A stretch of 64,000 nucleotides of DNA from Trichoplusia ni (taxonomy: Eukaryota; Arthropoda; Insecta; Lepidoptera; Noctuidae): assembly GCF_003590095.1 (NCBI RefSeq), contig NC_039488.1:620001-684000 (forward strand), in the 5' to 3' direction. Every line of letters begins with the position of its first letter. Within the stretch, counting starts at the first letter, position 1. Both the position numbers and the translations under genes were made by a program. This document shows positions 62,292-64,000 of this stretch, piece after piece. The notes beneath the pieces were generated by a model. The model worked only from the letters and a program-made list of their open reading frames with translations. It was not told where the DNA came from and did no database searches.

Positions 62292-62708
62292 TTAATAATA
62301 CAGTTCATTCTTGCTTGGAGACATGGTGTGTGCAATGGGATTTGCATGGACAGTCCCACCACAATTATATCGCGTGACCCAATGTCGCCGGTAACCTATT
62401 TGGTGGGGAAATTGAGTTTGTCGAATTCCATCAAAATTCGATGCGTACTCTTGCATTGTAAAATACCTCAGTGCCACTTGTTCCGATACCTGTTCAGTGT
62501 TCAGCCTGCTATGGGATTGAAGATGTCCCATTATTTGTGGAAGGAACAAAGGTTCTGGGTAGTTGAGTCTGTTATTTGAGACGATGTTAACAACACCGTC
62601 ATTTAATTTTGAGAACTTAGTGTGGAAAACCTGGAACTTTATGGTTAAGGCCCAATCAGCTTGTGTGCCATTAAAAGCGTGTTTTTTGAATAAATTTCCG
62701 TTCAACAT
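62292..62708 (-). other. unassigned 138-codon open frame, longest in the window
   Basis: A continuous minus-strand frame from an ATG in a stretch less AT-rich than its surroundings. The product would be about 138 residues with scattered His, Gln and Asn (for example HTKFSKLNDGVVNIV and HPIGYRR-like segments). I see no signal peptide, membrane segment, zinc module or transposase motif. Opposite-strand frames of 83 and 62 codons overlap it. It could be a decayed mobile element or captured coding sequence. It lies inside dsx intron 1 on the same strand. Confidence 0.25.
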
Positions 62709-64000
62709 GATTTTTTTTCTTATTTTCTACGCGTATTTTAATATACTATAATGTAATTAGTAGTGTAATTCTGGAATAATAAATAGTCTAGATCCTGTTT
62801 TTTAGGTGTTACTTTGTCAAATTCAATAATTAAGACTTAGCAAATTGTATTGTATAATTAAGTCATTCTCAGAGACGAGCAAGTAACCAAAAATTACTTA
62901 TTTAAGCGGTGCAGCAGATCACTCTTTCACAGAACTTATTAACTCTTTCAAGTCTTCCGCCTCACGGAATGAAAGGCTGGTTAAGAAGCCTTTGAACTTA
63001 TTACCGAAATGCGGTATGGACTTGTTACGAATCGACTAATTGATAAATCACTGGATGTTTAAGCTTCAAGTTATCTCTTACCTGTCCAAATATTATGGAA
63101 AGAAAAAAAAGGAGAACCAAGAATATTTATTTTAAAGTCACTATAATAATGACATCATCACAGACGCTAGAAGAAGTTGTAGACGGTATTTTTATAATAG
63201 GAGTAGGTACCTAAGGACATACCTAAGGTCATAAAGAGGAAAAGGAAACAAAAATGTTTTGTTACTTTGGACTGGTAGTTGTAAGGTTGTAACAACAGTA
63301 AAGTTATTACCTTATTCCTTTTGTTTGGGGACACGATAACTCCAAGGGAGAAACCGCAATTCTTATAGCTTGACAATCTTCACAAATTTCTATTCACAGT
63401 TTTCATTAATATGTAAATTTTTGACACAGCAACATGTGGTGTGTTAAAAAAATAATTCACAAATATTTCGGTATTTTTTGAAGTACGCAAAATGATCACG
63501 CATACATTATGGAAGGTAAACGATTAACAATAACAACAATGAAGACGTAAGTTCCACCATCTGTACAGTTTGGGCCATTGTGGCAGTTTCACGCATACCC
63601 ATTGTGGTTTCCTCTAAAGGAGCTTATTGAGTGTCAATCATCATACTGTTCTAGATGAAATTGGAATATTAACCTCGCAAAAGATCTTGACAATTTTTTC
63701 CTCAATCATTTAATTGTAAGAACTTTTTGAAACAACCTTCTTCTTACGAACAAAAAAACAATTCGAAGTATCCTTTAAGAGCCTACTGTGCTGAAACTCT
63801 TTAACGAGAAAAGAGAAAAATCTAAAAATATTAACACTCCTTTGCTTGGACAATTATTTGCTTACACAACCGCACATGTAGAACCAAATCTATCATTACA
63901 AAAGTTCAAATTCAAAATCTTAATGAGGCTTTATTCAGTGACCTCAACAGTAGCGATACCTCATGGAGACTTCAATGAACAAGGAAAATACTTAAGCTCA
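62709..64000. other. right edge of window, nothing recognised
   Basis: AT-rich DNA with short frames only. No DM-domain exon of dsx is visible up to the last base. Confidence 0.45.

Larger units (their letters stand above)
35107..64000 (-). other. dsx: dsx intron 1 (continues past the right edge)
   Basis: No exon encoding the DM zinc module was found in any frame to the right of exon 2, so this is taken to be the intron between the DM exon and the oligomerisation exon, at least 28.9 kb long here. Large first introns are usual for dsx in insects. It hosts the Helitrons, foldback, pogo-like element, LINE remains and hAT MITE listed separately. A small unrecognised upstream exon cannot be excluded. 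Confidence 0.7.

Noticed and set aside
1..64000. CRISPR arrays, bacterial operons, ribosome binding sites and phage-like systems
   Set aside because: The sequence is insect nuclear DNA. No regularly spaced repeats or prokaryotic gene organisation were seen.

Overview
The window looks like AT-rich genomic DNA from a moth or butterfly (Lepidoptera). Two lines of evidence support this. The first is a set of interspersed repeats that I know from lepidopteran genomes: small Helitrons ending in CTAG next to a GC-rich hairpin, tRNA-headed SINEs, and decayed LINE tails. The second is two protein-coding exons on the minus strand that spell the conserved C-terminal half of the sex-determination factor Doublesex (DSX). 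The species cannot be read from the sequence.

The gene is doublesex, transcribed right to left. The oligomerisation-domain exon (exon 2 in Bombyx numbering) lies at 34963-35106. The female-specific exon lies at 32967-33061 as coding sequence, with a probable exon end at 32865. Splice sites and reading phase fit exactly, and the female protein ends in three consecutive in-frame stop codons. No DM-domain exon was found up to 64000, so the upstream intron runs at least 28.9 kb past the right edge. No male-specific or common terminal exon could be identified with confidence in 1-32862. The window is therefore essentially intron 1, exon 2, intron 2 (1.9 kb), the female exon, and the start of the large downstream intron.

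Right of the coding exons (35.1-64 kb, intron 1) lie several mobile elements. There is a (GTTT)n Helitron at 36.65-36.91 kb, a perfect foldback with two 138-bp arms at 38.30-38.70 kb, and a LINE 3' end at 40.8-43.26 kb. That LINE is split by a 1.4-kb pogo-like DNA element that still carries a Pipsqueak-type helix-turn-helix exon with a splice donor. A GC-rich UTR-like module follows at 43.26-43.93 kb, then a hAT-type MITE at 55.05-55.40 kb and a Helitron at 59.1 kb. CpG-rich patches, two of them with NRF1/Ewg-like palindromes, at 44.7, 47.2 and 57.9 kb could be intronic promoters or enhancers.

Left of the exons (1-32.8 kb) the sequence holds three Helitrons and a Helitron fragment. It also holds three recognisable copies of one SINE family, a foldback built from that SINE's 3' tail, other SINE and LINE debris, and a hAT MITE with an 8-bp target duplication. 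Most open frames of 60-140 codons look like chance frames in AT-rich DNA. The longest (62292-62708, minus) is unassigned.
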